Of a DNA stretch of 64,000 nt, positions 53,772-63,218 are shown one piece after another. The notes beneath the pieces were generated by a model that was given only the letters and a program-made list of their open reading frames with translations, had not been told where the DNA came from and ran no database searches. The first letter of the stretch is position 1, and every line of letters begins with the position of its first letter. Source of the stretch: a gamma proteobacterium symbiont of Ctena orbiculata (lineage in GTDB: Bacteria; Pseudomonadota; Gammaproteobacteria; Chromatiales; Chromatiaceae); contig QBVC01000015.1 in the NCBI GenBank assembly GCA_003058495.1, positions 62,001 to 126,000 of the forward strand, written 5' to 3'. The translations under genes were made by a program, and so were the position numbers.

Positions 53772-55880
53772 GTGCCTACTCAATCGGAGCATAAGTCACT
53801 GCTGGGGAAATTCAGCAATCTCCCAAGCCCACCAGCGATCCTGATCGAGCTAATCGATAGCTGTAACAGCCCCGACGTGAGTTTCAAGCAACTGGCGGAG
53901 ACCATAGAGAAGGATGCAGGGGTATCCTCCCAGGTCATCACCGCGGCCAACTCACCCTTCTACCGCCAATGGAAGGAGATCAGTGATTTACAGCGCCTGC
54001 TGGTCGTGCTCGGCATCCGCAGTGTCAGAACCATCGCCATCAACAGCGCGGTTCAGCAGTTTTTCAACCAGCTCAGCAAACAGGCCGGACGCGCCCTCGA
54101 CAAGATCTGGCTGCAGTCGCTGATATGCGCCCAAGCCACGAAGGCGCTTGCCGAACTGACCGCCTACCACTCCCCTGACGAGGCCTATCTTGCGGGGCTC
54201 CTGCACCGATTGGGTCAACTCGCTCTGCTGCAGGCCTTTCCCGACGACTACAAAACCCTGATGGAGCAAGGCTTGAGCGGCGAGGCGCTGGTCAATGCGG
54301 AGATCGAGAAATTCGACTACTCGTCGCCGCAGATCGGATCCCACATGATCGAGAGTTGGGATCTGCAATCATTTCTGGCCGACGCCGTGCTCTTCCAACA
54401 GGAACCGGCGGAAAATATCCTCGACTGCTCACAGCTGGTAAAACTGGTCAATCTCGCCAGCAAGCTCTCGGACAATCCGGATAAACCGGAGAATGAGACC
54501 CTGGAACGGGCCGATACGCTGTTCGGGTTGAATCAGGCGATCGTTGAAGAGCTCATCGGGCAGGCTGAAGAGACGGCGGCCAATGCGGCGCAAAGCCTCT
54601 GTATCGCGCTGCCTTCAGAGAAGGCCAAGGACCAGTCGCAACAACACCAGGAGGCGCTTGCGGAACGGGTCAAGCAGGCAGCCCTCTTCGGCGGCGGCCT
54701 CGAACCGATGCCGGAAACGCCGGACATGGTCACCACCCTGCAACAGATTCAGCGTGACCTCGATCTCCTGTTCGGTATTCATCAAATCTGCTATCTGTTG
54801 CTGGACGAGGACGGCAAGATGCTCTGTCCGGTCAGTCCCATCGCCCACCAGAACGCCCTTCTGGAAGAGATCGGAATCGCCATCGATTCGGAGCGAAGCC
54901 TGGCTGCCATTGCATTCAATCAATTGCGTGCCCACTACACCCTCGATGAAGAGAACCTGTCCAGGCTCAGCGTGGTCGATCATCAATTGACCCGCTTTCT
55001 CAAGCAAGAGGGGCTGCTCTACCTGCCACTGAGTTCCCCCCATGCCAAGCTTGGGCTGATCGCCGTCGGCATCGGGCGAGGCCAGTGGGAGGAATTGAGC
55101 GGGCAGAGAGAGCTACTCACCCTGTTTGCCGGGGAAGCGGCGGAGATGGTGCAGCGCCAACGGAGCATGCTCAGTCACCAGCAGCAGATGATCGAGGACG
55201 AAAGGGCCTCTTTTCATCTCGAAGCCAGAAAAATCGTGCACGAGGCCAACAACCCCCTGGGTATCATCAACAACTACCTGCACATACTGGGGATGAAGCT
55301 TGGGGAGGATCATGAAGCCACCGAAGAGCTGGATATTATCAAGGAAGAGATTTCAAGGGTCGGCAAGATCATACTGCGTATACGTGATATTCCCGATGAA
55401 CTCGAACAGCAGGTGAAAAGTATCGATGTCAACCAGCTGATAGAGGATCTCAACAGACTGTTTCAATCCTCCCTTTTCCCCGTGCATAATATCGTTGCGG
55501 AGCTCGATCTTGACTCGAATCTGCCCAGCCTGGCTACCCAGCGGGGCCATTTAAAGCAGATTTTGACCAATTTGATCAAGAATGCAGTCGAGGCGATGCC
55601 AGAGGGGGGGAAACTAGGTATTGCAACCCGCGCCAATGCCTATATAAATGGTAAAGAGCACATAGAGATTCAGATTACAGACGATGGCCCGGGCATTGAT
55701 AAAGAGATCATGGATCAACTATTCACGCCAGTGACAACAACAAAAGGCAGCTCTCACTCCGGTTTGGGGCTCACAATCGTAAAAAATCTCGTTGATGAGC
55801 TTTCCGGTTTCATCAACTGTACCTCGAACAGCGGTATGGGTACACGATTTCAGCTCTACCTGCCGCGAGCAGGATCCTAG
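53772..55880 (+). CDS. HDOD-domain histidine kinase
   Basis: 702 residues, GTG start. The N-terminal HDOD domain covers about 15-210 (GKFSNLPSPPAILIELID through SPDEAYLAGLLHRLGQLALLQAFP). A GAF-like sensor region (about 320-460) follows. The DHp helix carries the phospho-acceptor in KIVHEANNPLGIINN (His490). The ATPase domain has NAVEAMPEGG, DDGPGI and GLGLTIVKNLV. It is a complete kinase for the adjacent receiver protein, from which it is 11 bases distant. The HDOD part usually mediates regulatory interactions. Divergent from fliL, so a link to motility is plausible. Confidence 0.88.
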   Translation: MPTQSEHKSLLGKFSNLPSPPAILIELIDSCNSPDVSFKQLAETIEKDAGVSSQVITAANSPFYRQWKEISDLQRLLVVLGIRSVRTIAINSAVQQFFNQLSKQAGRALDKIWLQSLICAQATKALAELTAYHSPDEAYLAGLLHRLGQLALLQAFPDDYKTLMEQGLSGEALVNAEIEKFDYSSPQIGSHMIESWDLQSFLADAVLFQQEPAENILDCSQLVKLVNLASKLSDNPDKPENETLERADTLFGLNQAIVEELIGQAEETAANAAQSLCIALPSEKAKDQSQQHQEALAERVKQAALFGGGLEPMPETPDMVTTLQQIQRDLDLLFGIHQICYLLLDEDGKMLCPVSPIAHQNALLEEIGIAIDSERSLAAIAFNQLRAHYTLDEENLSRLSVVDHQLTRFLKQEGLLYLPLSSPHAKLGLIAVGIGRGQWEELSGQRELLTLFAGEAAEMVQRQRSMLSHQQQMIEDERASFHLEARKIVHEANNPLGIINNYLHILGMKLGEDHEATEELDIIKEEISRVGKIILRIRDIPDELEQQVKSIDVNQLIEDLNRLFQSSLFPVHNIVAELDLDSNLPSLATQRGHLKQILTNLIKNAVEAMPEGGKLGIATRANAYINGKEHIEIQITDDGPGIDKEIMDQLFTPVTTTKGSSHSGLGLTIVKNLVDELSGFINCTSNSGMGTRFQLYLPRAGS

Positions 55881-55891
55881 AGGAACCCGGC

Positions 55892-58156
55892 ATGCATCCC
55901 TACTATCCGGCACCCTGGCGAGGCATCGAAGGAAATTTCGATACACTGCCCAAGGCCTTCGACGGCAAGCGCCAGAAACAGAACAACAGCGCACGCATCC
56001 TGATCGCTGATGACGAGCCGAGAGCGCGTGCCAGCCTGAAGGAGATCCTGCGCTTCACCGGCTACGAAACGACGCTCGCGGAAAACGGCAGCGAGGCAAT
56101 CGAACTGCTCAATAGCAGAAATTTCGATTTGCTGCTGCTCGACCTGAATATGCCCGATCTTCACGGCCACAAGGTTATGGAGCACATCGACAACTTCAAC
56201 CTCAATTGCGACATCATCGTGATCAGCGGGGAAACCACGTTTGACCATGCGACCATGGCATTGCGCAACGGAGCCCAAGACTTTCTGCGTAAACCCTATG
56301 CGCCGGACGAGCTGCTGCGATCTGTATCCAATGCGCTTGAGCGCCGCCGCTTAAAGTCTGAAAACCAAACCATTCAACTGCGTCTCGAGGAGTCGGAGTC
56401 GCTGCACAAATTTATCGTCAACAACTCACCCGACATGATCTACCTGCTCGACCAGGAAGGCAGGTTCGCCTTCATCAACGAGCGTGTGAAGTCGCTCCTC
56501 GGTTACAGTCAGGGTGAGGTCATCGGTGAACATTTCAGCAAATTCATCCACACAGATGATATGGAAAGGGCGCAGTTCACCTTCAACGAGCGCCGTGCAG
56601 GGGAACGCGCGACACGCAGTACAGAACTGAAACTCTGCAGCAAGCGTAATGGCGGAACCCGCTTTTTCGAATCCCGCGCAGTGCCCATCGAGTTGAGTTC
56701 CATCGGCATCTACACCACGAATGGAGACAAAACCAAGTCTTTTATCGGCACCTACGGCGTTGCCCGCGATATTACCGAGCGAAAACAGGCGGAAGAGCTG
56801 ATCAAGTACCAGCTCTATCACGACCTGCTGACCAATCTGCCGAATCGCAGCCTGTTCCGTGACCGGTTAAACATGGCGATGGCGCAATCCAAGCGCTCCG
56901 GCAAGAAACTCGCGGTGATGTATCTGGACATGGACCGCTTCAAGATCATAAACGATTCACTCGGCCACTTCGTCGGCGACGAATTATTGAAACTGGTCGG
57001 TCAAAGGCTGCGCAGCGAACTGCGGGAAGCAGACACGCTGGCACGGGTCGGCGGCGACGAATTCAACCTCCTGGTGCCTGAAATCAACGATATCCAGGAT
57101 GCAAGAAATCTTGCGGAAAAGATTCTGCGCCTGACTTGCGAGCCCTTTATCATCAAGAATGAAGAGATTTTTGTCAGTTTCAGCATCGGCATATCGATCT
57201 ATCCCAGCGACGGCGACACCAAGGATATGCTGATAAAGAATGCCGATATTGCGATGTATAAGGTGAAGAACGCCGGCAAGAACGGCTATGCCTTCTATTC
57301 GGAGAAGATGAAGACCCACTTCTCGCAGTCGCTGGATATAGAGAACGGCTTGCGCAAGGCGATCTCCACCAATGAACTCTGCCTCTACTATCAGCCGCAA
57401 TTCGACATCAACAGCGGCAGCATAAAGGGAGTGGAAGCCCTGGTACGCTGGCAGCACCCGGAAAAGGGAACGATCCAGCCCAGCGAATTCATCAGTGTCG
57501 CCGAAGAGTCCGGTCTGATCATACCCCTTGGCGAATGGGTGCTGCGCAAGGCTTGCATGGATATCAAGCGCTGGATGAAAGAGGAGTCCATTACCTTGAG
57601 CCTCTCTGTCAACATCTCCATGCAGCAACTCGAGATGGATCAATTTGTCGCTAAAGCGCTCAAGATCATCAAGCGCCATGAATTGCCTAAAGACAGTTTG
57701 GAACTTGAAATCACTGAGCATGCCATCATGCAGGACATGGACAAGGCAATTGACGCCCTGACCAGGTTTTCCCATAAGGGCATCCGTATCGCTATCGATG
57801 ATTTCGGCACCGGCTACTCGTCTTTGGGCTATCTGCAACATCTGCCGATCAATACGCTGAAAATAGATCGCTCGTTTGTGCAGGGCATCAAGACCTCCGA
57901 GGACAACTCCATCATTGACGCGATCATCACCATGGCCAAGGGACTCGGCCTCAACCTGATCGCGGAGGGTGTGGAAAATCAAACCCAGATAGAGCATCTG
58001 AGCAAGGCCGGCTGCGGATTGGCCCAGGGCTTCTTCTTCTCTCACCCTGTACCGGAAAACGAACTGCTGAAATTCATAAAGGGTTTGCGAACCGCCGACA
58101 ACAAACAGAAGCCGGAACCCTCGATCGTCGGCGAAAGCGATTCACCTGGCGCGTAA
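55892..58156 (+). CDS. REC-PAS-GGDEF-EAL c-di-GMP regulator
   Basis: 754 residues. Receiver domain (about 35-155) with ADDEP at 39-43 and phospho-acceptor Asp84 in LLLLDLNMPD. PAS domain (about 165-290). GGDEF domain from about 305 with VGGDEFNLLV. EAL domain from about 480 with VEALVRWQHPEKG, LEITEHAIMQD, DDFGTGYSSLGYL and EGVENQTQIE. Both output motifs look intact, so it could make or degrade c-di-GMP depending on phosphorylation. AGAGGA precedes the ATG and the HDOD kinase is directly upstream, its likely partner. Confidence 0.92.
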   Translation: MHPYYPAPWRGIEGNFDTLPKAFDGKRQKQNNSARILIADDEPRARASLKEILRFTGYETTLAENGSEAIELLNSRNFDLLLLDLNMPDLHGHKVMEHIDNFNLNCDIIVISGETTFDHATMALRNGAQDFLRKPYAPDELLRSVSNALERRRLKSENQTIQLRLEESESLHKFIVNNSPDMIYLLDQEGRFAFINERVKSLLGYSQGEVIGEHFSKFIHTDDMERAQFTFNERRAGERATRSTELKLCSKRNGGTRFFESRAVPIELSSIGIYTTNGDKTKSFIGTYGVARDITERKQAEELIKYQLYHDLLTNLPNRSLFRDRLNMAMAQSKRSGKKLAVMYLDMDRFKIINDSLGHFVGDELLKLVGQRLRSELREADTLARVGGDEFNLLVPEINDIQDARNLAEKILRLTCEPFIIKNEEIFVSFSIGISIYPSDGDTKDMLIKNADIAMYKVKNAGKNGYAFYSEKMKTHFSQSLDIENGLRKAISTNELCLYYQPQFDINSGSIKGVEALVRWQHPEKGTIQPSEFISVAEESGLIIPLGEWVLRKACMDIKRWMKEESITLSLSVNISMQQLEMDQFVAKALKIIKRHELPKDSLELEITEHAIMQDMDKAIDALTRFSHKGIRIAIDDFGTGYSSLGYLQHLPINTLKIDRSFVQGIKTSEDNSIIDAIITMAKGLGLNLIAEGVENQTQIEHLSKAGCGLAQGFFFSHPVPENELLKFIKGLRTADNKQKPEPSIVGESDSPGA

Positions 58157-58723
58157 CGTACGCGCTGAAATAGCGCTATGCTGAATATATACAAGTGAAA
58201 CCCCGCCGAAGCGGGGTTCAGTTGGCTCTATAGATGAAGTGCGGAACCGTCTCTTTTGCATCGACCTTCCAGGCTCCGATACGCGGTTTGCAGATTCAAT
58301 TGTGACGTATCAGACTGATCACACTCTTGCCTTGCGTATGCTTGAGCCCGGCCGGTCAATCCAGATTCGAACGGCTCCATCAAGTTGAATACCCGGTCTC
58401 CTCTGTTACAAGATTACAAGATACCCAAGATGGGTCAAAGGCAGACTGCCTAAAGACCTCCAGGCAGCGACTGCGAAATGACCGTCATCATCTCCAGCTG
58501 CCTGCACAGTGCGGCGACTTCAGCGCCGGTATGCAGTGGCCATGGATATGCCGGAGACACTACTAAGTGTAATTCACTATGGGTGTATATCAAGATCTCC
58601 AGTTATTTATTTCCTAGCTCGGGAGCGCTTTCCGTTCACTATCAGAATCCGCGACTCCCATGTTAGGATGTATGGTTTTGGCGCCAGCCAAGCGCCTCTC
58701 AACACAGCAATTGTTAACAATCC
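58157..58723. other. Intergenic region with a stem-loop, no gene seen
   Basis: 567 bases between the REC-PAS-GGDEF-EAL gene and ettA. AACCCCGC / GCGGGGTT (58199-58218, CGAA loop) is a stable hairpin about 40 bases after the stop, without a T-run. The rest shows no convincing gene or RNA; the ettA promoter must lie near its right end. Confidence 0.5.
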
Positions 58724-60391
58724 ATGGCCCAATACATCTACACCATGAACAGGGTGGGAAAGGTCGTCCCGCCCAAGAAACAGATACTACGCGATATATC
58801 GCTTTCGTTTTTTCCCGGTGCCAAGATCGGCGTCCTCGGCCTGAACGGCGCCGGCAAATCGACGCTGCTGCGCATCATGGCGGGGGTCGATACCGATATA
58901 GAGGGTGAGGCACGGCCTCAGGCCGGGATCCGCGTCGGCTATCTTCCCCAGGAGCCTCAGCTGGACGAAACCACCGATGTGCGCGGCAATGTGGAAGCCG
59001 CCCTGGCGGAGGTCAAACAGGCCCTGGCACGGCTCGATCAGGTCTATGCCGCCTACGCGGAAGCGGATGCCGATTTCGATGCCCTGGCCAAGGAGCAGGC
59101 GGCGCTGGAGAATATCATCCAGGCCACGGATGGACACAATATCGAGCGGCAACTGGAGATTGCCGCCGATGCCTTGCGCCTGCCCCCCTGGGACGCCAAT
59201 GTCGCCAACCTCTCCGGTGGGGAGAAGCGGCGCGTGGCCCTCTGCCGGTTGCTGCTCGAAAGGCCCGATATGCTGCTCCTCGACGAGCCCACCAACCACC
59301 TGGACGCGGAGTCGGTAGCCTGGCTGGAGCGCTTTCTCCACGAATACAGCGGAACCGTGGTCGCGGTCACCCATGACCGCTACTTCCTGGACAATGTGGC
59401 GGGCTGGATACTCGAGCTGGATCGCGGCTACGGCATCCCCTGGGAAGGCAACTACTCTTCCTGGCTGGAACAGAAAGAGCAGCGCCTGGAACAGGAGTCC
59501 CGCGAGGAGGCGGCCCATATCAAGAGCATGAAGGCGGAGCTGGAGTGGGTTCGCTCCAACCCGAAAGGGCGGCATGCGAAGAGCAAGGCGCGCCTGCAAC
59601 GGTTTGAAGAGCTGCAGTCCCAGGAGTTCCAGAAGCGCAATGAGACCAATGAGCTCTATATCCCGCCGGGTCCGAGGCTGGGCGACCTGGTCATCGAGGC
59701 ATCAGGCCTGAAAAAATCCTTCGGCGACCGCCTGCTCTACGACGATCTCTCCTTCGACCTGCCGAAAGGCGGAATCGTCGGCATCATCGGCCCCAACGGC
59801 GCGGGTAAGACCACCCTGTTCCGCATCATTACCGGCCAGGAGAATCCGGATGCCGGGGAGATGCGTGTCGGCGAGACGGTGGAGATCGCCTACGTGGACC
59901 AGAGCCGCGATGCCCTGGACGGCGCCAAGACGGTCTGGGAGGAGATCTCCAACGGCCAGGACATCATCACCGTGGACCGCTTTCAGATGCCGTCCCGCGC
60001 CTATGTCAGCCGCTTCAATTTCAAAGGTTCGGACCAGCAGAAACGGATCGCCGATCTATCCGGCGGTGAACGCAACCGGGTGCATCTGGCAAAGCTGCTC
60101 AAGCACGGCGGCAACCTGCTGCTGCTCGACGAGCCGACCAACGATCTCGATGTGGAGACCCTGCGCGCCCTTGAAGAGGCCCTGCTCTCCTTTCCCGGCT
60201 GCGCGGTGATCATCAGCCATGACCGCTGGTTCCTCGATCGTATCGCCACCCACATACTCGCCTTCGAAGGGGATTCCGGCGCGGTTTGGTTCGAGGGCAA
60301 CTACGCCGACTACGAAGCCGACCGCAGGCGCCGACTCGGCACTGAGGCCGATCAGCCCCATCGCATCAAGTACAGGCGCCTGAGCAGCTGA
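58724..60391 (+). CDS. ettA: Energy-dependent translational throttle EttA (ABC-F)
   Basis: 555 residues, two ABC cassettes with no membrane segment. The start [22 protein letters not shown] is that of EttA. Walker A motifs are [11 protein letters not shown] and [11 protein letters not shown], signature motifs [16 protein letters not shown] and [15 protein letters not shown], and Walker [12 protein letters not shown] and [11 protein letters not shown]. EttA binds the ribosomal E site and gates entry into elongation by ADP/ATP ratio. It is convergent with the ParA gene, 12 bases apart. Confidence 0.95.
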   Translation: MAQYIYTMNRVGKVVPPKKQILRDISLSFFPGAKIGVLGLNGAGKSTLLRIMAGVDTDIEGEARPQAGIRVGYLPQEPQLDETTDVRGNVEAALAEVKQALARLDQVYAAYAEADADFDALAKEQAALENIIQATDGHNIERQLEIAADALRLPPWDANVANLSGGEKRRVALCRLLLERPDMLLLDEPTNHLDAESVAWLERFLHEYSGTVVAVTHDRYFLDNVAGWILELDRGYGIPWEGNYSSWLEQKEQRLEQESREEAAHIKSMKAELEWVRSNPKGRHAKSKARLQRFEELQSQEFQKRNETNELYIPPGPRLGDLVIEASGLKKSFGDRLLYDDLSFDLPKGGIVGIIGPNGAGKTTLFRIITGQENPDAGEMRVGETVEIAYVDQSRDALDGAKTVWEEISNGQDIITVDRFQMPSRAYVSRFNFKGSDQQKRIADLSGGERNRVHLAKLLKHGGNLLLLDEPTNDLDVETLRALEEALLSFPGCAVIISHDRWFLDRIATHILAFEGDSGAVWFEGNYADYEADRRRRLGTEADQPHRIKYRRLSS

Positions 60392-60403
60392 AGAGCGACC
60401 ACC

Positions 60404-61111
60404 TCAGATCGTGAGGGGATGGAGTAGCTCCGTGTTGCTCGGGGGAATGGTGGAAGGGATGCGTCCTGTCTCCAGCCAGTTGATCAGAATCGACCACTGC
60501 AGGTTGTCCTTCTTGAACACGGGCTCTTTCATTTCAGTGATCGCACAGCCCGCTTCGGCGGCATAGACATAGTTTTGCGACTCCCGCAGAAATGCCACCA
60601 GGGGCACATCCAGGTCCTCCAGCGACTCCTTCAGCTTCTTGAACGAGCGGGTATTGATGCGAACCCGGTTTGCGACAATGCCGATTGGCAGATTGAGCCC
60701 CATCTGACGGCACAGGTCGCTGAGCTGCTTGAGAAAATCAAGGGTGACATGGCAGTCGATCCCGGATGGGAGAACCGGCACCACAACCGCCGATGCCTGG
60801 CGCAGCATCTCCATCATCTCCAGGCGTTTCATCGATGCCGGGGTGTCCACGATGATGCGTTCGGTATCGCTGGGCACCCGCAGTGCGTATGAGCGGGTTA
60901 CCGCCCCCTGGGTCGTGGTGGCGGCAAACACACCGTGAATATTCGGGAAATGGTCCGGGCGAAGATCCAGCCAGCGTTGACTGGATCCCTGAGGATCGTA
61001 ATCGAAGAGTGTTGTCGACGTCCCGGAAGCGGCGTAGAGGCCCGCTAGATTTGTCGCTATCGTTGTCTTTCCACAGCCTCCCTTGCTGTTCAGGATCAAA
61101 AGCCTTTTCAT
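60404..61111 (-). CDS. Orphan ParA-family ATPase
   Basis: 235 residues from the ATG at 61111 (MKRLLILNSKGGCGKTT); a longer start at 61168 adds a non-family tail. The deviant Walker A is KGGCGKTT (10-17) with Cys in place of the common Val, and Walker A' DYDPQGSSQRWL follows. VPVLPSGIDCHVTLDF and ANRVRINTRSFKKL agree with ParA. No ParB or other partner is adjacent, so cargo is unknown. It is divergent from nothing and convergent with ettA. Confidence 0.85.
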   Translation of the reverse strand: MKRLLILNSKGGCGKTTIATNLAGLYAASGTSTTLFDYDPQGSSQRWLDLRPDHFPNIHGVFAATTTQGAVTRSYALRVPSDTERIIVDTPASMKRLEMMEMLRQASAVVVPVLPSGIDCHVTLDFLKQLSDLCRQMGLNLPIGIVANRVRINTRSFKKLKESLEDLDVPLVAFLRESQNYVYAAEAGCAITEMKEPVFKKDNLQWSILINWLETGRIPSTIPPSNTELLHPLTI

Positions 61112-61256
61112 CACACGGAATCCACTCCAGTGGTCAGATCTGGGCATGTTCCTCCTATTGGGAGACAATTACAAGCGCTAATGGAATCTGAGTCAGGCCC
61201 TATTCCAGGCCTGCCCCGGCCTTCCCTATACCCATCAATGGCCGCCAGTCGATCCA

Positions 61257-61799
61257 TCACTCGAGCAGATGCAGCAGCTGCTCGACCAGATCCGGATGGC
61301 TGAACTCGCGACCGCCCACCGCCTGATAGGCCAAGCTGCCGTCGGGTGCAACCACGAAGGTGGTCGGCAATCCCCGCACCTTCCAGCGGGAGAGCGTGGA
61401 CGAATCGCTGTCGAGGAGAATGGGAAAACTTGGCGTGGGTTCCACGCTGCCTAGAAAGGGGAAGATGGTGTCGATATCCTCGCCGATATTGACCGCCAGC
61501 ACCACCACGCCCCGCTCTTTTGTCTCCTGGTAGAGCGCCTCGAGTGAGGGCATCTCCCGGATGCAGGGGGGGCACCAGGTTGCCCAAAAGTTGACCACGA
61601 CCACCTTGCCCCGCAGCGAATCGATGTCGACCATCTCATCATCCATGCTGGGCAGTCGCAGCCCGGGGGCCGGCGAAGCATCCGCGACTGCGGTCAGATT
61701 ATGGGTCAGCGGGGGCAGTTCGGCCCGGGACGGGGCAAGCCAGAGGCAGAGCCACAGCAGCACCAGCCATCTCATCGATTCAGTTCGCACATCGGACAT
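61257..61799 (-). CDS. TlpA/ResA-like thiol-disulfide oxidoreductase
   Basis: 180 residues, signal peptide (RWLVLLWLCLWLAPSRA). It may really start at the ATG at 61775. The thioredoxin fold has the WCPPC active site with Cys76 and Cys79 in VNFWATWCPPCIREMPSL, and RGLPTTFVV carries the cis-proline. It reduces or assembles periplasmic thiols, for example in cytochrome c or copper-site maturation; the target is not shown. Overlaps the preceding unknown gene by 20 bases. Confidence 0.9.
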   Translation of the reverse strand: MSDVRTESMRWLVLLWLCLWLAPSRAELPPLTHNLTAVADASPAPGLRLPSMDDEMVDIDSLRGKVVVVNFWATWCPPCIREMPSLEALYQETKERGVVVLAVNIGEDIDTIFPFLGSVEPTPSFPILLDSDSSTLSRWKVRGLPTTFVVAPDGSLAYQAVGGREFSHPDLVEQLLHLLE

Positions 61800-62352
61800 T
61801 TTTCAGGACACCTTCATAGTTACGGCCGGCCACATCCCAGCGGGCCACCAGATCGAACTCCGCACCGGCGGGGAGTCCGGTGGTGAGCATCCCCTGATTC
61901 CAGTCCCCACCGGGTTGATAATCCTGTTCCGCCGGGAATTGAGCCCACCTGAACGCAATGGCCGCTGACTTTGAGAGCCCGTACGCCTCGAATCGTTCAA
62001 ACCAGGTCTCAAGGCTCAATGGCGGACGGGACGCTCCCCCGCTCACCACCGACCAATCGGCCTGCCGGAAATGGACGACGCCGGGGGCGCTGTCATTTCT
62101 CAACACGATCATATAGACGCAGGCTGTGGCATAGGCCTCGGTGGCCTCTGCCGGGAGCCCGCGATTGAGATAGAAGGCACGGGCCTGGTCCGGCAGTATC
62201 TGGGTCAGCAAGAGGGTCACGCCGGCCACCGAGGTCTCCCAAGAGCGCGCGCCGGTTGCCGGATTGACCGTCCGTTTCTGTGCCGCGGCAGCTGCATTCA
62301 TGAGCAGCATGCAAATCAGCAAGACGCCAATTCGCCGCGCGTTTTGCTTCAT
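61780..62352 (-). CDS. Exported protein of unknown function
   Basis: 190 residues with a signal peptide (IGVLLICMLLMNAAAAAQ). Mature sequence: ARSWETSVAGVTLLLTQILPDQARAFYLNRGLP, then VVHFRQADWSVVSGG and RWAQFPAEQDYQPGGDWNQGMLTTGLPAG. No known domain. One Cys near the start of the mature part (ACVYMIV) and one near the C-terminus. The start overlaps sucD's stop by 4 bases and its end overlaps the tlpA-like gene, so it is translated from that operon and is probably periplasmic together with TlpA. Confidence 0.75.
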   Translation of the reverse strand: MKQNARRIGVLLICMLLMNAAAAAQKRTVNPATGARSWETSVAGVTLLLTQILPDQARAFYLNRGLPAEATEAYATACVYMIVLRNDSAPGVVHFRQADWSVVSGGASRPPLSLETWFERFEAYGLSKSAAIAFRWAQFPAEQDYQPGGDWNQGMLTTGLPAGAEFDLVARWDVAGRNYEGVLKNVRCAN

Positions 62353-63218
62353 TTCAGACTGTAGCTTACCGTCTTGCCGATCTCCGCGGCATTCTGCACC
62401 ACGCTGACTCCCAGCTCCCCCAGGCGCTGCATCTTCGCCTGGGCCGTATCCGACTCTCCGGATATGATCGCGCCGGCATGGCCCATTCTGCGCCCCGGGG
62501 GCGCTGTGGCACCGGCAATGAAGCCGATCAGGGGCTTATTCAGATGGTCTCTCGCCCAAGCCGCCGCCTCGACCTCCTGGGCTCCACCGATCTCGCCGAT
62601 CATCAATATCGCTTCCGTCTCATCATCGTCGGCGAACCGTTTCAACAGGGTGAGAAAATCGCAGCCGTTGACAGGATCGCCGCCGATGCTGACGCTGGTC
62701 GACACACCCAGGCCCAGTTCGCTCATCTGCTCCACCGCCTCGTAGTTCAGGGTGCCCGAACGGGAAACGATACCGATGCGCCCCTTTGGGTAGATATGGG
62801 CCGGCATGATCCCGACCTTGCACTCTTCCGGGGTGATGACCCCCGCCGTGTTGGGACCGACGATGATGGCGTCGTGGCCGATCAGATAGCGCTTCACCCT
62901 GACCATATCCTGCACCGGCACCCCGTCGGTGATCACCACGATCACCTTGATCCCCCCCTCGATCGCCTCCATGATGGCATCGGCGCTGAAGGGGGGTGGC
63001 ACAAAGACCACGCTGACATCGGCGCCGGCCTGGGTTACCGCGTCCTGCACGGTATCGAAGACCGGCCGGTCGATGTGGATTTGGCCGCCTTTGCCCGGTG
63101 TCACCCCCCCCACCACCTGGGTCCCCATGCGGATCGCCTCCTCGGCGTGAAAGGTGGCGTGCTGGCCGGTAAAGCCCTGGAAAATAACCCTCGAATCACG
63201 ATTCACGAGAATACTCAT
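62349..63218 (-). CDS. sucD: Succinate-CoA ligase alpha subunit
   Basis: 289 residues. Start MSILVNRDSRVIFQGFTGQHATFHAEEAIRMGT gives the CoA-binding N-terminal domain; the phosphohistidine is in GHAGAIISG near residue 245. It makes succinate and ATP/GTP from succinyl-CoA in the TCA cycle with SucC. It overlaps the sucC stop by 4 bases (63215-63218). Confidence 0.97.
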   Translation of the reverse strand: MSILVNRDSRVIFQGFTGQHATFHAEEAIRMGTQVVGGVTPGKGGQIHIDRPVFDTVQDAVTQAGADVSVVFVPPPFSADAIMEAIEGGIKVIVVITDGVPVQDMVRVKRYLIGHDAIIVGPNTAGVITPEECKVGIMPAHIYPKGRIGIVSRSGTLNYEAVEQMSELGLGVSTSVSIGGDPVNGCDFLTLLKRFADDDETEAILMIGEIGGAQEVEAAAWARDHLNKPLIGFIAGATAPPGRRMGHAGAIISGESDTAQAKMQRLGELGVSVVQNAAEIGKTVSYSLK

